Positions 9,281 through 18,186 of a stretch of 64,000 bases of DNA are shown here, piece by piece (the first letter of the stretch is position 1; every line of letters starts with the position of its first letter). Source of the stretch: JTS-RE37 sp041744575 (GTDB lineage: Bacteria > Bacteroidota > Bacteroidia > Flavobacteriales > Flavobacteriaceae); NCBI GenBank assembly GCA_041744575.1, contig JBGTKP010000025.1, forward strand, positions 31,771 to 95,770, read 5' to 3'. A model generated the notes under the pieces. It was not told where the DNA came from. It worked only from the letters and a program-made list of their open reading frames with translations, and searched no databases. A program made the position numbers and the translations under genes.

Positions 9281-10165
9281 TTATCCCAGGTTCTCCTTGA
9301 AAAAATCTATCGTCCGGCCCCAAGCGAGTTCAGCCGCTTCCCGGTCATATCTTGGCGTGGTATCGTTGTGAAATCCGTGGTTGGCCTTGGGATATATATG
9401 CGCCTCGTAATCCTTTCCGTGTTTTTTTAGTGCCTCTTCATATGCGGGCCAGCCCTCGTTCACCCGGGTATCCAATTCCCCGAAATGCAGTAGTAGCGGG
9501 GCATTTATTTTTTCAATTCCTTCCGTTGGCTGACCTCCGTAAAATGGAACCGCAGCTGCCAGGTCAGATACTTCCACAGCCATCATATTGGAAATCCAGC
9601 CTCCAAAACAAAAACCTACAACTCCTACCTTTCCATTGCACTCGGGATTTGTTTTTAAATGTTCGAAGGCGGCAATAAAATCCTGAAGCATTTCATTCCG
9701 GTCCCTCTTACTCTGTAGTTCCCGTCCGTCGTCATCGTTTCCAGGATATCCGCCCAGAGGGGTCAGGGCATCCGGTGCGAGTGATATAAATCCGGCAAGG
9801 GCTGCACGACGTCCGACGTCTTCTATATGAGGATTTAACCCCCGGTTTTCGTGAACCACGATAATTCCTGGCAATCTTTCGTCGGCATCTGCCGGCCGGG
9901 AAAGCAATCCTTTGATAGAGCCGCCACCTTTTGGAGAATCATAGTTGATGTATACCGATTTTAGCTTGGGGTCATCCTGACGAATCTGTATTTTTTTCAC
10001 ATAATCAGGTGATATAAAGCTAAGTAACGAAGCCACAGTGATCCCGCCGACAGCGTAGGTGGAGAGTTTATCCATAAAAATCCTTCTGCTTACTCTGTTG
10101 TGCGCGTAATCGTCATAGAGGTCAAATACTTCCTGACTGATACTTTCTTTTGTGAGTTTTTTCAT
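9281..10165 (-). CDS. Dienelactone hydrolase family protein
   Basis: A 294-aa protein with an N-terminal region including an RRIFMDKLSTYAVGGITVASLLSF stretch that looks like a Tat-type signal: an Arg pair followed by a hydrophobic segment at about residues 27-50. The hydrolase domain then follows, with the HENRG oxyanion loop of dienelactone hydrolases, the nucleophile Cys in GVVGFCFGGW (about residue 188), Asp in FGELDTRV and His in ANHGFHND. It belongs to the Cys-type alpha/beta hydrolases; the natural substrate is unknown. It is a lone gene. Confidence 0.9.
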   Translation of the reverse strand: MKKLTKESISQEVFDLYDDYAHNRVSRRIFMDKLSTYAVGGITVASLLSFISPDYVKKIQIRQDDPKLKSVYINYDSPKGGGSIKGLLSRPADADERLPGIIVVHENRGLNPHIEDVGRRAALAGFISLAPDALTPLGGYPGNDDDGRELQSKRDRNEMLQDFIAAFEHLKTNPECNGKVGVVGFCFGGWISNMMAVEVSDLAAAVPFYGGQPTEGIEKINAPLLLHFGELDTRVNEGWPAYEEALKKHGKDYEAHIYPKANHGFHNDTTPRYDREAAELAWGRTIDFFKENLG

Positions 10166-10379
10166 GAGCTCGTTAACTTATTAATGTGTACATATTTGAA
10201 GATGTCGTTTTTTCGGAAAGCGAAATGGTGTCATAATGGATGGCCTTCTGTCATTTACATGGCTCTGATCACTTTTTGTAATTCCAGTCGCAACGTAACT
10301 TTTCCAAAGTTTTGCATTGTTATAAAAATAAGGTTTATCGCGCTTAAATTATCATCTTCTCCTCCTTTCTGACATCTAT

Positions 10380-12803
10380 TTATTTTGTGAACTTCTTCCC
10401 GGGATGCTCGAGTCTGTTAAGAACATCAGCCATATGTATCGATTCCGTCAGTACAGGAGAGAAAAGGTCCCCTATTTCCCGCACCCGTTCATGGAGATTC
10501 TTTATGGTAAAGTCCGAAATGGCCAAATCCTTTCGGACCTCTGCCCAGTCCAGAGGGGTCGATACCGTAGCCCCGGGCCTGGGCCGGACGGAGTAGGCCG
10601 AAGCTACCGTATGCCCCCTTCTGTTCTGAAGATGGTCCAGGTATAATTTTCCCTCTCTCTTACCGATTTGTCGTTCCATAGTAGTGATTTGAGGCAGCCT
10701 TTCCATAACCAGGTGGCACAGCAATTTTATAAAATTGCGAACGTCCTCATAGGGATAGACACCTGAAAATGGGAGATAGATATGCAGCCCTTTGGAGCCT
10801 GAAGTTTTGCAGTAGCCGGCGATTTCCGCGTCCTGCATTATTTCTCTGAAACTCAGGGCCACCTGTATGACCAATTTAAAAGCCATTCCTTCCGGAGGGT
10901 CAAGGTCTATGACACCATAATCAGGAAAGTCCTGTTTCGCATATCTAGAATTCCAGGGATTGATTTCTATACAGCCTAACTGGACCATATAAATAAGGGT
11001 CGCGGTATCCTGGCATAGAAGGTATTCAATTTCCTTGTTTGCGGTTTTGGAGTAAATGCTGACAGTTTTAACCCAATCTGGAAGATGTTCCACCTCTTTT
11101 TGATAGAACCCGTCGGAGTAGATGCCGTCAGGATGGCGATGGAGATTTTGGGGGCGATCCGTTAAATGCGGCAACAGAATATCGGCCATTCCCAGATAGT
11201 AATCAATAAGATCATACTTGGTATATCCGGAGCCCGGCCAGAAGATCTTTTCCAGATTGGAGACAGGCACATGGATCCCGTCAATTTCGACGGTTTCCTT
11301 CTGGTCGGACCTGGTTATTGCAGGGGTTGAAGGAGGTGCCTTTCCTGTATTGGGCAGGGGTGTTTTCATTTTTTTGAATACAGGATTGCGCAGATACCCG
11401 TTCCTGGTTTGTTCTGAATAAGCCACTTCACAACGGAAAGCCGGTTGCAGCCAGGTTGGTGATTTGCCTTTTAGTGCAACCTTTTTACCGAAAGGATTGA
11501 TGTTGGTTTTAAGGGGCTGGAAAGCACAAAGCATTTGCTTGCGCTCTGTAGCCGAAAATCCCGATCCGCATTTACCGATATACTGCAATTGATTCTCAAC
11601 AAATGTACCTAGGATCAAAGAGCCAAAATCCTGACCTCCGCCTGCCGCATTCGTATATCCGCATATGGTTGCATCCATATGCAGTACCGATTTAATCTTA
11701 AGCCAGTTTTCGGTCCTGACCCCAGGGGTGTACTCAGAAGTGGCGAGCTTGGCCATGATTCCTTCCAATCCTGCATTCACGGCTTTTTCATACAGGGCCG
11801 TACCCAGGACTTCAATATGGTCACAATACCTGCAACAATCAAATCCTTCGAGTAGGACAGGAATCAGGCTTTTTCTATCAAGGAGCGGAAGGTTCAACAT
11901 GGAATGCCCGTTAAGGTAGAGCATATCGAAAACATAATAACACAGCGTTCCCCGGGAGTCGGGATAATTCTGCAGTTCTCCGAATTGAGGCACCCCTTCG
12001 CTATTTAACAATACAACTTCCCCGTCCAGAACCGTCTCGTTTCCCAGGCCCTCCAGTTCGCGAACCAGGATCGGGAATTTATCATTGAAATTTACGCCGT
12101 TTCTGGACTGCAAAAGGACCCTGGATTCAAGAACGTGAGCGAGAACCCTGTATCCATCCCATTTGAGTTCATAAATCCAGTCTGGATCATTAAATACAGC
12201 GTCCCCGGCAGAAGCCAGCATCGGAGAAATAACCCTGCCGGGCTGGATTTCCAAACCACCTTTCTTACAAGTCTGGGGGAGTACATCGTCCGCGTTGTAG
12301 ATCATAGATGTGGCATGTACATCCTTTTTCTTAATCAGCAACCAGCTTTCCTTGCCGTTTCTTTCTCCGGTGCTTATCAAACCGAAGTGACCCCGGAGGA
12401 TCTCACCATTAAAAATGAGCTTCAGATTGCCCTGGCTTAGTTGTTCGGATACATTCGCATCCGACTCACTCCTGTCAATTTCAAAAATTCCGGAATCCCA
12501 CAAGGTCATCAGTCCGGCTCCGTAATTACCTTTGGGGATGGTCCCATGAAAAGTAAGGTATTTGACAGGATGGTCTTCAGTTCTGATAGCCAGTCGTTTG
12601 TCATTTGGATTCATGGACGGACCTTTTGGTATCGCCCAGCTCTTCAAAACTCCATCGATTTCCAGCCGCATGTCAAAATGGAGTTTTCGTGCATCATGCC
12701 GTTGCACTACAAAGCGGTGGCCTTCCGAGACCGTATCATGTATACCCTTTGGCTCAGGGGTCTTATCAAAATCCCGTTTTATATTGTACTCTTCTAGATC
12801 CAC
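10380..12803 (-). CDS. ligD: ATP-dependent DNA ligase D (PE-ligase-polymerase)
   Basis: An 807-aa multidomain enzyme of bacterial non-homologous end joining. The order is phosphoesterase (about 1-165; RHDARKLHFDMRLE, HGTIPKGNYGAG), ATP-dependent ligase (about 190-490; adenylation Lys214 in ELKWDGYR, and LDGEVV) and a C-terminal primase-polymerase (about 520-800; metal-binding DxD in VIDLDPPEG, and SGSKGLHIYLP). This is the arrangement of Pseudomonas LigD, not the mycobacterial one. The frame opens with GTG at 12803, 4 bp after the Ku stop, and no earlier ATG fits. The tight spacing implies one transcript and possibly translational coupling with Ku. All key motifs are intact. Confidence 0.97.
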   Translation of the reverse strand: MDLEEYNIKRDFDKTPEPKGIHDTVSEGHRFVVQRHDARKLHFDMRLEIDGVLKSWAIPKGPSMNPNDKRLAIRTEDHPVKYLTFHGTIPKGNYGAGLMTLWDSGIFEIDRSESDANVSEQLSQGNLKLIFNGEILRGHFGLISTGERNGKESWLLIKKKDVHATSMIYNADDVLPQTCKKGGLEIQPGRVISPMLASAGDAVFNDPDWIYELKWDGYRVLAHVLESRVLLQSRNGVNFNDKFPILVRELEGLGNETVLDGEVVLLNSEGVPQFGELQNYPDSRGTLCYYVFDMLYLNGHSMLNLPLLDRKSLIPVLLEGFDCCRYCDHIEVLGTALYEKAVNAGLEGIMAKLATSEYTPGVRTENWLKIKSVLHMDATICGYTNAAGGGQDFGSLILGTFVENQLQYIGKCGSGFSATERKQMLCAFQPLKTNINPFGKKVALKGKSPTWLQPAFRCEVAYSEQTRNGYLRNPVFKKMKTPLPNTGKAPPSTPAITRSDQKETVEIDGIHVPVSNLEKIFWPGSGYTKYDLIDYYLGMADILLPHLTDRPQNLHRHPDGIYSDGFYQKEVEHLPDWVKTVSIYSKTANKEIEYLLCQDTATLIYMVQLGCIEINPWNSRYAKQDFPDYGVIDLDPPEGMAFKLVIQVALSFREIMQDAEIAGYCKTSGSKGLHIYLPFSGVYPYEDVRNFIKLLCHLVMERLPQITTMERQIGKREGKLYLDHLQNRRGHTVASAYSVRPRPGATVSTPLDWAEVRKDLAISDFTIKNLHERVREIGDLFSPVLTESIHMADVLNRLEHPGKKFTK

Positions 12804-12807
12804 ACTT

Positions 12808-13581
12808 TCAGGAAGCTTTCTTTTTGCGCTTTTCCAGACTGGCTTTAAGCTGAGCCATCAAATCCTTAGCCGGGGTGGGTCTGGCTTCAAATTTCCCTTT
12901 TTTAGCGGGCTTCCCACGGGCCTTCGCGTTTATGATTTTCATCAGTTGTTTATTGTACACGTCCTTATAAGTCTGAAAATTGAATGTTTCCGTATACTGT
13001 TTGATAAGGGACACGGCCATGTCCAATTCTTTTTTTGGGATCTTGATGGCGGGCAGGTCCAGTTCTCCGGGATCCCTTATTTCATCTTCAAACCGGATCA
13101 CATGTAAGACCAGGGCGTTTTTATAAACACCTATAAGGCTAAGATGCTCTTTCTGGCGCATTACAAAAGTGGCAACCCCGAGTTTTTTGGTTTTCTTAAG
13201 GGCATCGCGTAACAAACAATAGGATTTTCCTCCTTCGTTTTGTGGCTGCAGGTAATATGGTTTTTTAAAAAGTACGTCGGCAACTTCAGAAGAATCAATA
13301 AATTGTTCTATGTCTATACTCCGGCTTTTCTTCGCATTCGCATTTTCAAAATCTTCCTGTTCCAGAATAATGTAAGTATCCTTTTTTTTAAATCCCTTTA
13401 CAATATCTTTCCAATTGACTTCCTTTCCGGTTTTTTCATTGATGCGTTTGTACCGGATCCTTGAACCATCATGACTATCCAGCATGTCCAGATCGAGGGG
13501 ACGTTCCACCGATCCTGAGAACAATTTGACCGGAATTGAAACGAGCCCAAAGCCGATGGAACCATTCCAGATTGATCTCAT
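12808..13581 (-). CDS. ku: Non-homologous end joining protein Ku
   Basis: A 257-aa protein with the full Ku core: MRSIWNGSIGFGLVSIPVKLFSG at the start, then RIRYKRINEKTGKEV, the GKSYCLLRDAL segment and VLHVIRFEDEIRDP. It ends in a Lys-rich tail (EKRKKKAS), as in bacterial Ku proteins that thread on DNA and recruit LigD. It is the first gene of a ku-ligD operon. Ku-LigD pairs repair double-strand breaks in non-replicating cells, which matches the stress-related genes that follow upstream. Confidence 0.97.
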   Translation of the reverse strand: MRSIWNGSIGFGLVSIPVKLFSGSVERPLDLDMLDSHDGSRIRYKRINEKTGKEVNWKDIVKGFKKKDTYIILEQEDFENANAKKSRSIDIEQFIDSSEVADVLFKKPYYLQPQNEGGKSYCLLRDALKKTKKLGVATFVMRQKEHLSLIGVYKNALVLHVIRFEDEIRDPGELDLPAIKIPKKELDMAVSLIKQYTETFNFQTYKDVYNKQLMKIINAKARGKPAKKGKFEARPTPAKDLMAQLKASLEKRKKKAS

Positions 13582-13660
13582 AACATTCCTGAATTAGTTA
13601 AAAATTCGATTACGCTGCGAAGTATTAGGGCGTTGAGGTCTTCCGGCATGATAAGAAAAT

Positions 13661-14098
13661 TCAATTGTTAAAGAGCGATTTCAGATATACCATTGACAGT
13701 AAATCGGCCTCAATTTTGGTCAGGTGTGTTCGCAGAACACCTCTGAGCGATTCTGGTAATTCTACCGCCAACAGGCAATGACAAATTTCCAGTGCCTTTT
13801 CGTCGATCAGAAGGATATCCATATCTGCGATCATATTATTCAGCGAGGCCTGACCATATAAATGGGTGTGCCATTCATAAAGTTGGGCAGGCGTTTTCCC
13901 GGAATTTCCCTCTGCAACCGGGGCAAGAACTGTTTCAATTTCCTCAATAAATTGATCGCGTTCAAGGGCTCGTTCTTCAAAGAACAATTTCATGACAGCC
14001 GAATTGGCAGAGACCGAGGCTTGCAGGTATTGCTGTTCAGAATATACGTATACTTTACTTAATTGACTGAGACATTCGAATAGAACTGTTTTCTTCAT
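13661..14098 (-). CDS. Small all-helical protein, DUF2383-like
   Basis: A 145-aa protein starting at the ATG at 14098 (MKKTVLFECLSQL); the 18 codons further upstream look non-coding. It is predicted to be almost fully helical and acidic, with four long amphipathic stretches, including ALERDQFIEEIETVLAPV and SLRGVLRTHLTKIEADLLS. The pattern resembles the ferritin-like four-helix DUF2383/PA2169 family of stress proteins, but I do not see metal-binding ExxH motifs, so this is a fold-level guess. It lies 79 bp upstream of ku on the same strand and could share its transcript. Confidence 0.6.
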   Translation of the reverse strand: MKKTVLFECLSQLSKVYVYSEQQYLQASVSANSAVMKLFFEERALERDQFIEEIETVLAPVAEGNSGKTPAQLYEWHTHLYGQASLNNMIADMDILLIDEKALEICHCLLAVELPESLRGVLRTHLTKIEADLLSMVYLKSLFNN

Positions 14099-14517
14099 TC
14101 CTAAGTTGTAAGGTTCCTGATAAATATAAAAATAATTAGAGGCGACTTGCAACGTAGATGATCTGAAATTTGACGCAATTGATCAGTGAAGGCAAATGCG
14201 CAGTGAGGCGTTTGGAGGTAATCAATGGCAGTATTTCCGGAGCATTAAAGACAATATTATGATCGATATGATTAATGATGACGGCTCATATAAAATAATT
14301 TTAATATATGGTAAAAGTATCTATCCCAATGTCAGGTGTTTTACAAAGGAGCTGGCGTACCAAAAGGTCCGGATCGAAATGGGGGAGTGAGGGACATCAG
14401 GAAAAAGATGAAGCACAGAAATAAGGCTGCCTGATGTATTTTTTGGAATCAAAACAAAGGATTCGTCCCGGCAGCGTATTTTGCCTAATATTAATAAACA
14501 ACAATAAACAACGACCT
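14099..14517. other. Intergenic region with a doubtful 64-codon frame
   Basis: 419 bp between divergent genes. A plus-strand frame at 14196-14390 starts with ATG and ends with a fairly protein-like stretch (SIYPNVRCFTKELAYQKVR), so a small gene cannot be excluded, but there is no family match or conserved motif. Promoters for the genes on either side should be here. Confidence 0.3.
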
Positions 14518-14691
14518 ATGGCAGAAATAAAAATTGAAAAGAAACGGCCTGTTTGGCCCTGGATCCTGGTAGTGCTCATTATTGTGGGTGTCATTGCTTA
14601 TTACTACATCAACTCCCCACAGGCAGAAATCCTGGACGATCCTTCGAATCCTAATACCGAAACCATAGAAAATAGTGGTACCCAGAATTAA
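14518..14691 (+). CDS. Small single-pass membrane protein
   Basis: A 57-aa protein starting at the ATG at 14518 (MAEIKIEKKRPVWPW). It has a short basic N-terminus, one hydrophobic helix (WILVVLIIVGVIAYYYI, about 16-33) and an acidic, Asn/Thr-rich tail (ILDDPSNPNTETIENSG). The charge layout suggests the N-terminus inside and the tail outside the inner membrane. I do not recognise the family. It sits just upstream of the PRC-barrel and CsbD-like genes on the same strand, so a role in the same envelope or stress response is likely but inferred. Confidence 0.65.
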   Translation: MAEIKIEKKRPVWPWILVVLIIVGVIAYYYINSPQAEILDDPSNPNTETIENSGTQN

Positions 14692-14843
14692 GCCGCGAGG
14701 GTAACACCGGGGCCGGAAAAGGACATACGGTGCCAGCGCACGATCCTTTGGTAGTGCGTAGTCCAGAAGTTTCCGGGAAATAATAAAATGCTGAGTGTCA
14801 ACCTGGTTTTCTCCTTCTGAAAGAAGACCAAAATATTAAAATT

Positions 14844-15539
14844 ATGAGCAAAGAAAAGAATCTATATTATCTTACTGAATTACCCGATTATAAAATTTCA
14901 TCAGGCTATCCTGATGTCAGGGGTTGGGAAGTGAAAGATTTTGACAACAGGGTCATTGGGACAGTGGACAATCTGCTTGTGGATAAAGTGACAGAAAGGG
15001 TAGTATACCTGGACGTTGAAGTGGATGAGACCATAATTGACGCCAGACATGACCCTTATGGAGGTCCTGCCAATAGTGATATTAGGGAATTTGTGAACAA
15101 GGATGGTGAAAACCATGTGATAGTGCCTATCGGACTGGTAGATTTGCATAATGAGCACGACTATGTATTTACAGGGAGCATAGATCACAGGACTTTCGCA
15201 GAGACAAAGAGAATTAGAAAGGGCGTTGCTGTAGACCGTGATTATGAAGTTGTGGTCCTGGATTCTTATGGCAGAAGACGAAGGGGAAAGCGGCTGAATC
15301 CTCAGGAGGTGTCAGAATATGAAAGAGATCATTTGGACGGAATTGATGAAGATGAAAACCGCCTCGAACGCATCAAGGAAAGAGACCACATCGGGGAGTT
15401 CCGTAAATTGGATGAAAAGGAGGATGTGGATTGGTACGATGCTGAAAATGAAGATATCGAATATGGCACTGAAAATCCCAGATTTTACCATAGAAGGGAG
15501 TTCGATGATTCCCGCTTCCGACGACGGAAGGATCTTTAG
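14844..15539 (+). CDS. PRC-barrel domain protein
   Basis: A 231-aa soluble protein. The N-terminal half holds a PRC-barrel-type beta domain (about 25-120; VRGWEVKDFDNRVIGTVDNLLVD, then RVVYLDVEVDETI and HVIVPIGLVDL). The C-terminal half (about 130-231) is highly charged, with many Arg, Asp and Glu residues (RRRRGKRLN, DEDENRLERIKERDH) and probably flexible. Similar proteins accompany general-stress genes in many bacteria; PRC barrels usually mediate protein or RNA contacts. The gene is followed after 52 bp by a CsbD-like gene on the same strand. An A/T-rich leader without a Shine-Dalgarno site precedes the ATG. Confidence 0.85.
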   Translation: MSKEKNLYYLTELPDYKISSGYPDVRGWEVKDFDNRVIGTVDNLLVDKVTERVVYLDVEVDETIIDARHDPYGGPANSDIREFVNKDGENHVIVPIGLVDLHNEHDYVFTGSIDHRTFAETKRIRKGVAVDRDYEVVVLDSYGRRRRGKRLNPQEVSEYERDHLDGIDEDENRLERIKERDHIGEFRKLDEKEDVDWYDAENEDIEYGTENPRFYHRREFDDSRFRRRKDL

Positions 15540-15591
15540 TAAGATTAGAACTACTAACAATGACAGCGGAGGTTAAAATCACCCCCTTTTT

Positions 15592-15855
15592 ATGAAAAAT
15601 CAGAAGGAAGACTTTGCAGATGATCTGAAACAGGGAAGGGATGGCGATGGCCGGCAGAAATCTGAGCTCAATCAATATCGGGAACTTGCAGATAAATGGA
15701 ATGCCATTCAGGAAGCTTACCTGGACAAGCATCCTGAATTGAGTATGGACGATCTTTATTATGAAGGAGGTGGTTTTGAAGGGCTGATAGAAAAAATTGC
15801 GGAAGTCAGAGGTACTTCAGTAGATGAAGTCCGGAAGGAGATCGCCGATTGGTAA
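15592..15855 (+). CDS. CsbD-like small stress protein, extended form (copy 1)
   Basis: An 87-aa acidic, hydrophilic protein. Its C-terminal half aligns with the CsbD-like protein at 21937-22122: both have a helix with W (LADKWNAIQEAYLDKHPELSMDDL), an aromatic turn (YYEGGGFEGLIEKIAEVRG) and end in a basic-acidic helix closing with W (VRKEIADW). The N-terminal 25 residues are extra and polar. CsbD proteins are induced in general stress regulons; the molecular role is unknown. It is part of a plus-strand run with the PRC-barrel gene and a second copy at 16049. Confidence 0.75.
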   Translation: MKNQKEDFADDLKQGRDGDGRQKSELNQYRELADKWNAIQEAYLDKHPELSMDDLYYEGGGFEGLIEKIAEVRGTSVDEVRKEIADW

Positions 15856-16048
15856 TTTGGATCCGGGAGTTGTAAAATTTGAAGAAGAAAGTATAAAAAT
15901 TTTATTGCCTTTGCTGACAGGGGAGCGGGGATCATGAGGAGGGTACCCTTCTCAGTACATGTTAAAATGCTAATATTTCTTTGGAATAAAGCCCATTATT
16001 GTGTCTGGAAAAGGTAATTTAGAAATGCAATTTTTAAATACCAACATC

Positions 16049-16312
16049 ATGAACAACGACAAGACATATCGCCGGCGTACGCCCTATAACCGGGATGAAT
16101 TTCACCTTGAAAGACCTGAGCCCCGGCCGGAATTTGACAATCTGGAGGACAAATGGTATGATATTGAGGATGAATACAGGACAAAATATAGTATCTTGAC
16201 CAATGACGATGTTTACTATGATCAGGGGCGGTTTGTTGAGATGCTGGAACGGATAGGAAAAAAACGGGGTAAAACCCGTCAGCAGATACGTCGTGAGATT
16301 GAAAATTGGTAA
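16049..16312 (+). CDS. CsbD-like small stress protein, extended form (copy 2)
   Basis: An 87-aa protein starting at the ATG at 16049 (MNNDKTYRRR), which gives the same length as copy 1; an ATG at 16025 is an alternative. The N-terminus is Arg-rich and polar. From about residue 33 it matches copy 1 and the short CsbD protein: LEDKWYDIEDEYRTKYSILT, then NDDVYYDQGRFVEMLERIG, and ends IRREIENW. The three paralogs share the W-D/E-x-Y-E/G-G spacing and the terminal W. It probably arose from duplication of its neighbour. Confidence 0.75.
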   Translation: MNNDKTYRRRTPYNRDEFHLERPEPRPEFDNLEDKWYDIEDEYRTKYSILTNDDVYYDQGRFVEMLERIGKKRGKTRQQIRREIENW

Positions 16313-16371
16313 CTGAACTTCCGGTTAACCACAAAAGTGCTGTGAAGTTATAAGAGGCACAACGGCGCTGA

Positions 16372-17892
16372 ATGGCATTCCTTGTTCTATGCATCCTAAC
16401 ATCGAAGCAATTTTCGGATAGCGTACAGACAATTGGATATCATCCTAAAAATTTCGTTTTCAAATTTTTGTTCTCCTATAAACATTCGAACTTTCGGACC
16501 TATGTGATCATACACCTGATTACGAATGGTAATGCCCGCCATTACAGTAACAACCGGATCAGGTCTATCTGTCTTTGGCGGTTGGAGGAAGGAAAGACCG
16601 TGCCTATTCTTCATGCGAGATCCGGTTCCCGGGTATTTGTGCAACAGGAAGAGCATAACTGCACCGTTACTTTTTTTTCAGGCTTCGTTGAAATTGCCGG
16701 CAAGGTGGCATCCCTAACCCGAAATGCTGTCGTGGTGGCCCATCAGGCCGCCGGAGTTTATCAGATCCTGAAGGCCGAATACCGGCGGATTGGTCAGGAT
16801 TTTGAGGTCCCTTTTCTTTGCACTGCACATATGTCTAAAATTCTTATTCCGCATCTGACATCCTATGAACTGGAATATATGACCCGTGTTCTGGGAATTT
16901 ATCCGGCGGATGCTGGAGATGCACTTTGGGGTGTGGGGGCAGTATCGGAACTTTTCTCCAGGCTGATTCAGCTGGACGAAGGTGATTCGGTTTTGATCTC
17001 AAATATTTCCCGAAGGAGCAAGCGCCAATCCTCTCCGGGATGGATAGACCAGGCGCGATTCGAAGAACTCCCGGTAACCTCCGGAATATATACGTTTCGT
17101 GATCGAGAAGGGGAAATAATATATGTCGGGAAGGCAAAGAATATCAGAAGGCGGGCTCTGAGCCATTTTACCTCACGTTCTGAAAAGGAAATAGCTTTAT
17201 GCCAAAGGACAGGGACTATTAGTTTTGAATTGTGCGGGAATGATCTCATCGCCTTGCTCCGGGAGGCTGAATTGATCCTTGACCGCAGGCCGGAGGGCAA
17301 TACGCTGCAAAAGAAAGAATATCCCACTTATCACATTGTTCCTGGAAAGAACCGGGAAGGCATTCTCTGTTTCCAGGTCGAAAGAAAGCCGTTTCGACTG
17401 GATGCAACCGAAATATTTTTCCGCAAAGGGGAAGCACTGTCAAAATTAAAGGAAATAGGTGCGCACTATCGCCTGTGTCCAAAGTATTCCGGACTTGTTC
17501 CGCGTAAGAGTAAATGCATTGCCACACAGGAAATGGAATGCCCTGGTATTTGTCAAGGGCTTGAACAGGCCGGTCATTATAATGTCAGGGCGCGGAAAGC
17601 ACTAAATGCCCTGGAGCAGGGTGGGGATTTCCTGATCCTTGGACAGGGAAGACATTCTGGGGAATGTAGCATGGTTTTGGTGCAGAATGGAGTTTATCAG
17701 GGCTACGGATTTGCAGACACGGCAGGACAAATTAAGTGCCTGGCGGAAATTGAGCACCTGATTACCCCCAGGAAACATACCTATCATACCTCAAGAATTA
17801 TTGCAGGCCATCTTCTCAGGCATCCAGGGAGCAAAATCATTCTAAATAATGCCCATATCTACATACTCCGGCCGGATCACACAAGTTATTAA
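16372..17892 (+). CDS. GIY-YIG (UvrC/Cho-like) nuclease fused to a decayed DnaQ-type exonuclease domain
   Basis: A 506-aa frame. From about residue 235 it is a UvrC/Cho-type GIY-YIG nuclease: GIYTF, then IIYVGKAKNIRRR, a Glu in LLREAELI and the Cys-containing region LCPKYSG...CIATQEMECPGICQG, all as in Cho-like proteins. The N-terminal part matches the DnaQ exonuclease that normally precedes this domain in Bacteroidota, but the active site is lost. The expected D-x-E at the start reads HLI (VIIHLITNGNARHYSNN), the second motif is AHQAAGVYQ with no Asp, and the third (ADAGDALWG) has lost its His and keeps one Asp. The first about 40 residues look non-native. The true start may be a TTG near 16468, and the N-terminal edge is uncertain. 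It probably nicks damaged DNA, with the exonuclease part serving only as structure. Confidence 0.85.
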   Translation: MAFLVLCILTSKQFSDSVQTIGYHPKNFVFKFLFSYKHSNFRTYVIIHLITNGNARHYSNNRIRSICLWRLEEGKTVPILHARSGSRVFVQQEEHNCTVTFFSGFVEIAGKVASLTRNAVVVAHQAAGVYQILKAEYRRIGQDFEVPFLCTAHMSKILIPHLTSYELEYMTRVLGIYPADAGDALWGVGAVSELFSRLIQLDEGDSVLISNISRRSKRQSSPGWIDQARFEELPVTSGIYTFRDREGEIIYVGKAKNIRRRALSHFTSRSEKEIALCQRTGTISFELCGNDLIALLREAELILDRRPEGNTLQKKEYPTYHIVPGKNREGILCFQVERKPFRLDATEIFFRKGEALSKLKEIGAHYRLCPKYSGLVPRKSKCIATQEMECPGICQGLEQAGHYNVRARKALNALEQGGDFLILGQGRHSGECSMVLVQNGVYQGYGFADTAGQIKCLAEIEHLITPRKHTYHTSRIIAGHLLRHPGSKIILNNAHIYILRPDHTSY

Positions 17893-18105
17893 AGATTAAA
17901 ATGCTTCCGTTATCTGGCAGCGATATGGATGAGCCAAGCCCCAGACTGCTTTTGCCATCTTATCCGGCTATATGGTGTGCGCTCAACATTCTCAACCCAT
18001 GGGGCACTGATTGGTGCATTGTCACTGATTATGTAATAAAAATACTACAAGATTAATAGATTTCTTACTTTTACCTTTTAGTTTTCTGCGGAATTGTCAG
18101 TTAAT

Positions 18106-18186
18106 ATGGAGATCTTACCAACTATTCCCCAGGAAATCATTGATTATGAGCGACAGCCAATTCATCAAATCCGGTTGGGCGCATGA
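18106..18186 (+). CDS. 26-codon leader ORF resembling a phytochrome N-terminus
   Basis: A 26-aa frame (MEILPTIPQEIIDYERQPIH...) starting at ATG 18106. Its TGA overlaps the ATG of the kinase gene in an ATGA arrangement at 18183-18186. The EIIDYERQPIHQ stretch resembles the N-terminal tail of bacteriophytochromes, where a Cys/Tyr-x-x-x-PIHxPGxIQPHG pattern is usual. Here the similarity stops after PIHQ. It is either a remnant of a deleted phytochrome kinase or a short leader that couples translation to the kinase gene. It is a short match, so the reading is tentative. Confidence 0.4.
   Translation: MEILPTIPQEIIDYERQPIHQIRLGA

Noticed and set aside
13240..13464. Plus-strand frames antisense to ku and ligD.
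   Set aside because: The minus-strand proteins have all expected motifs, so these frames are shadows.
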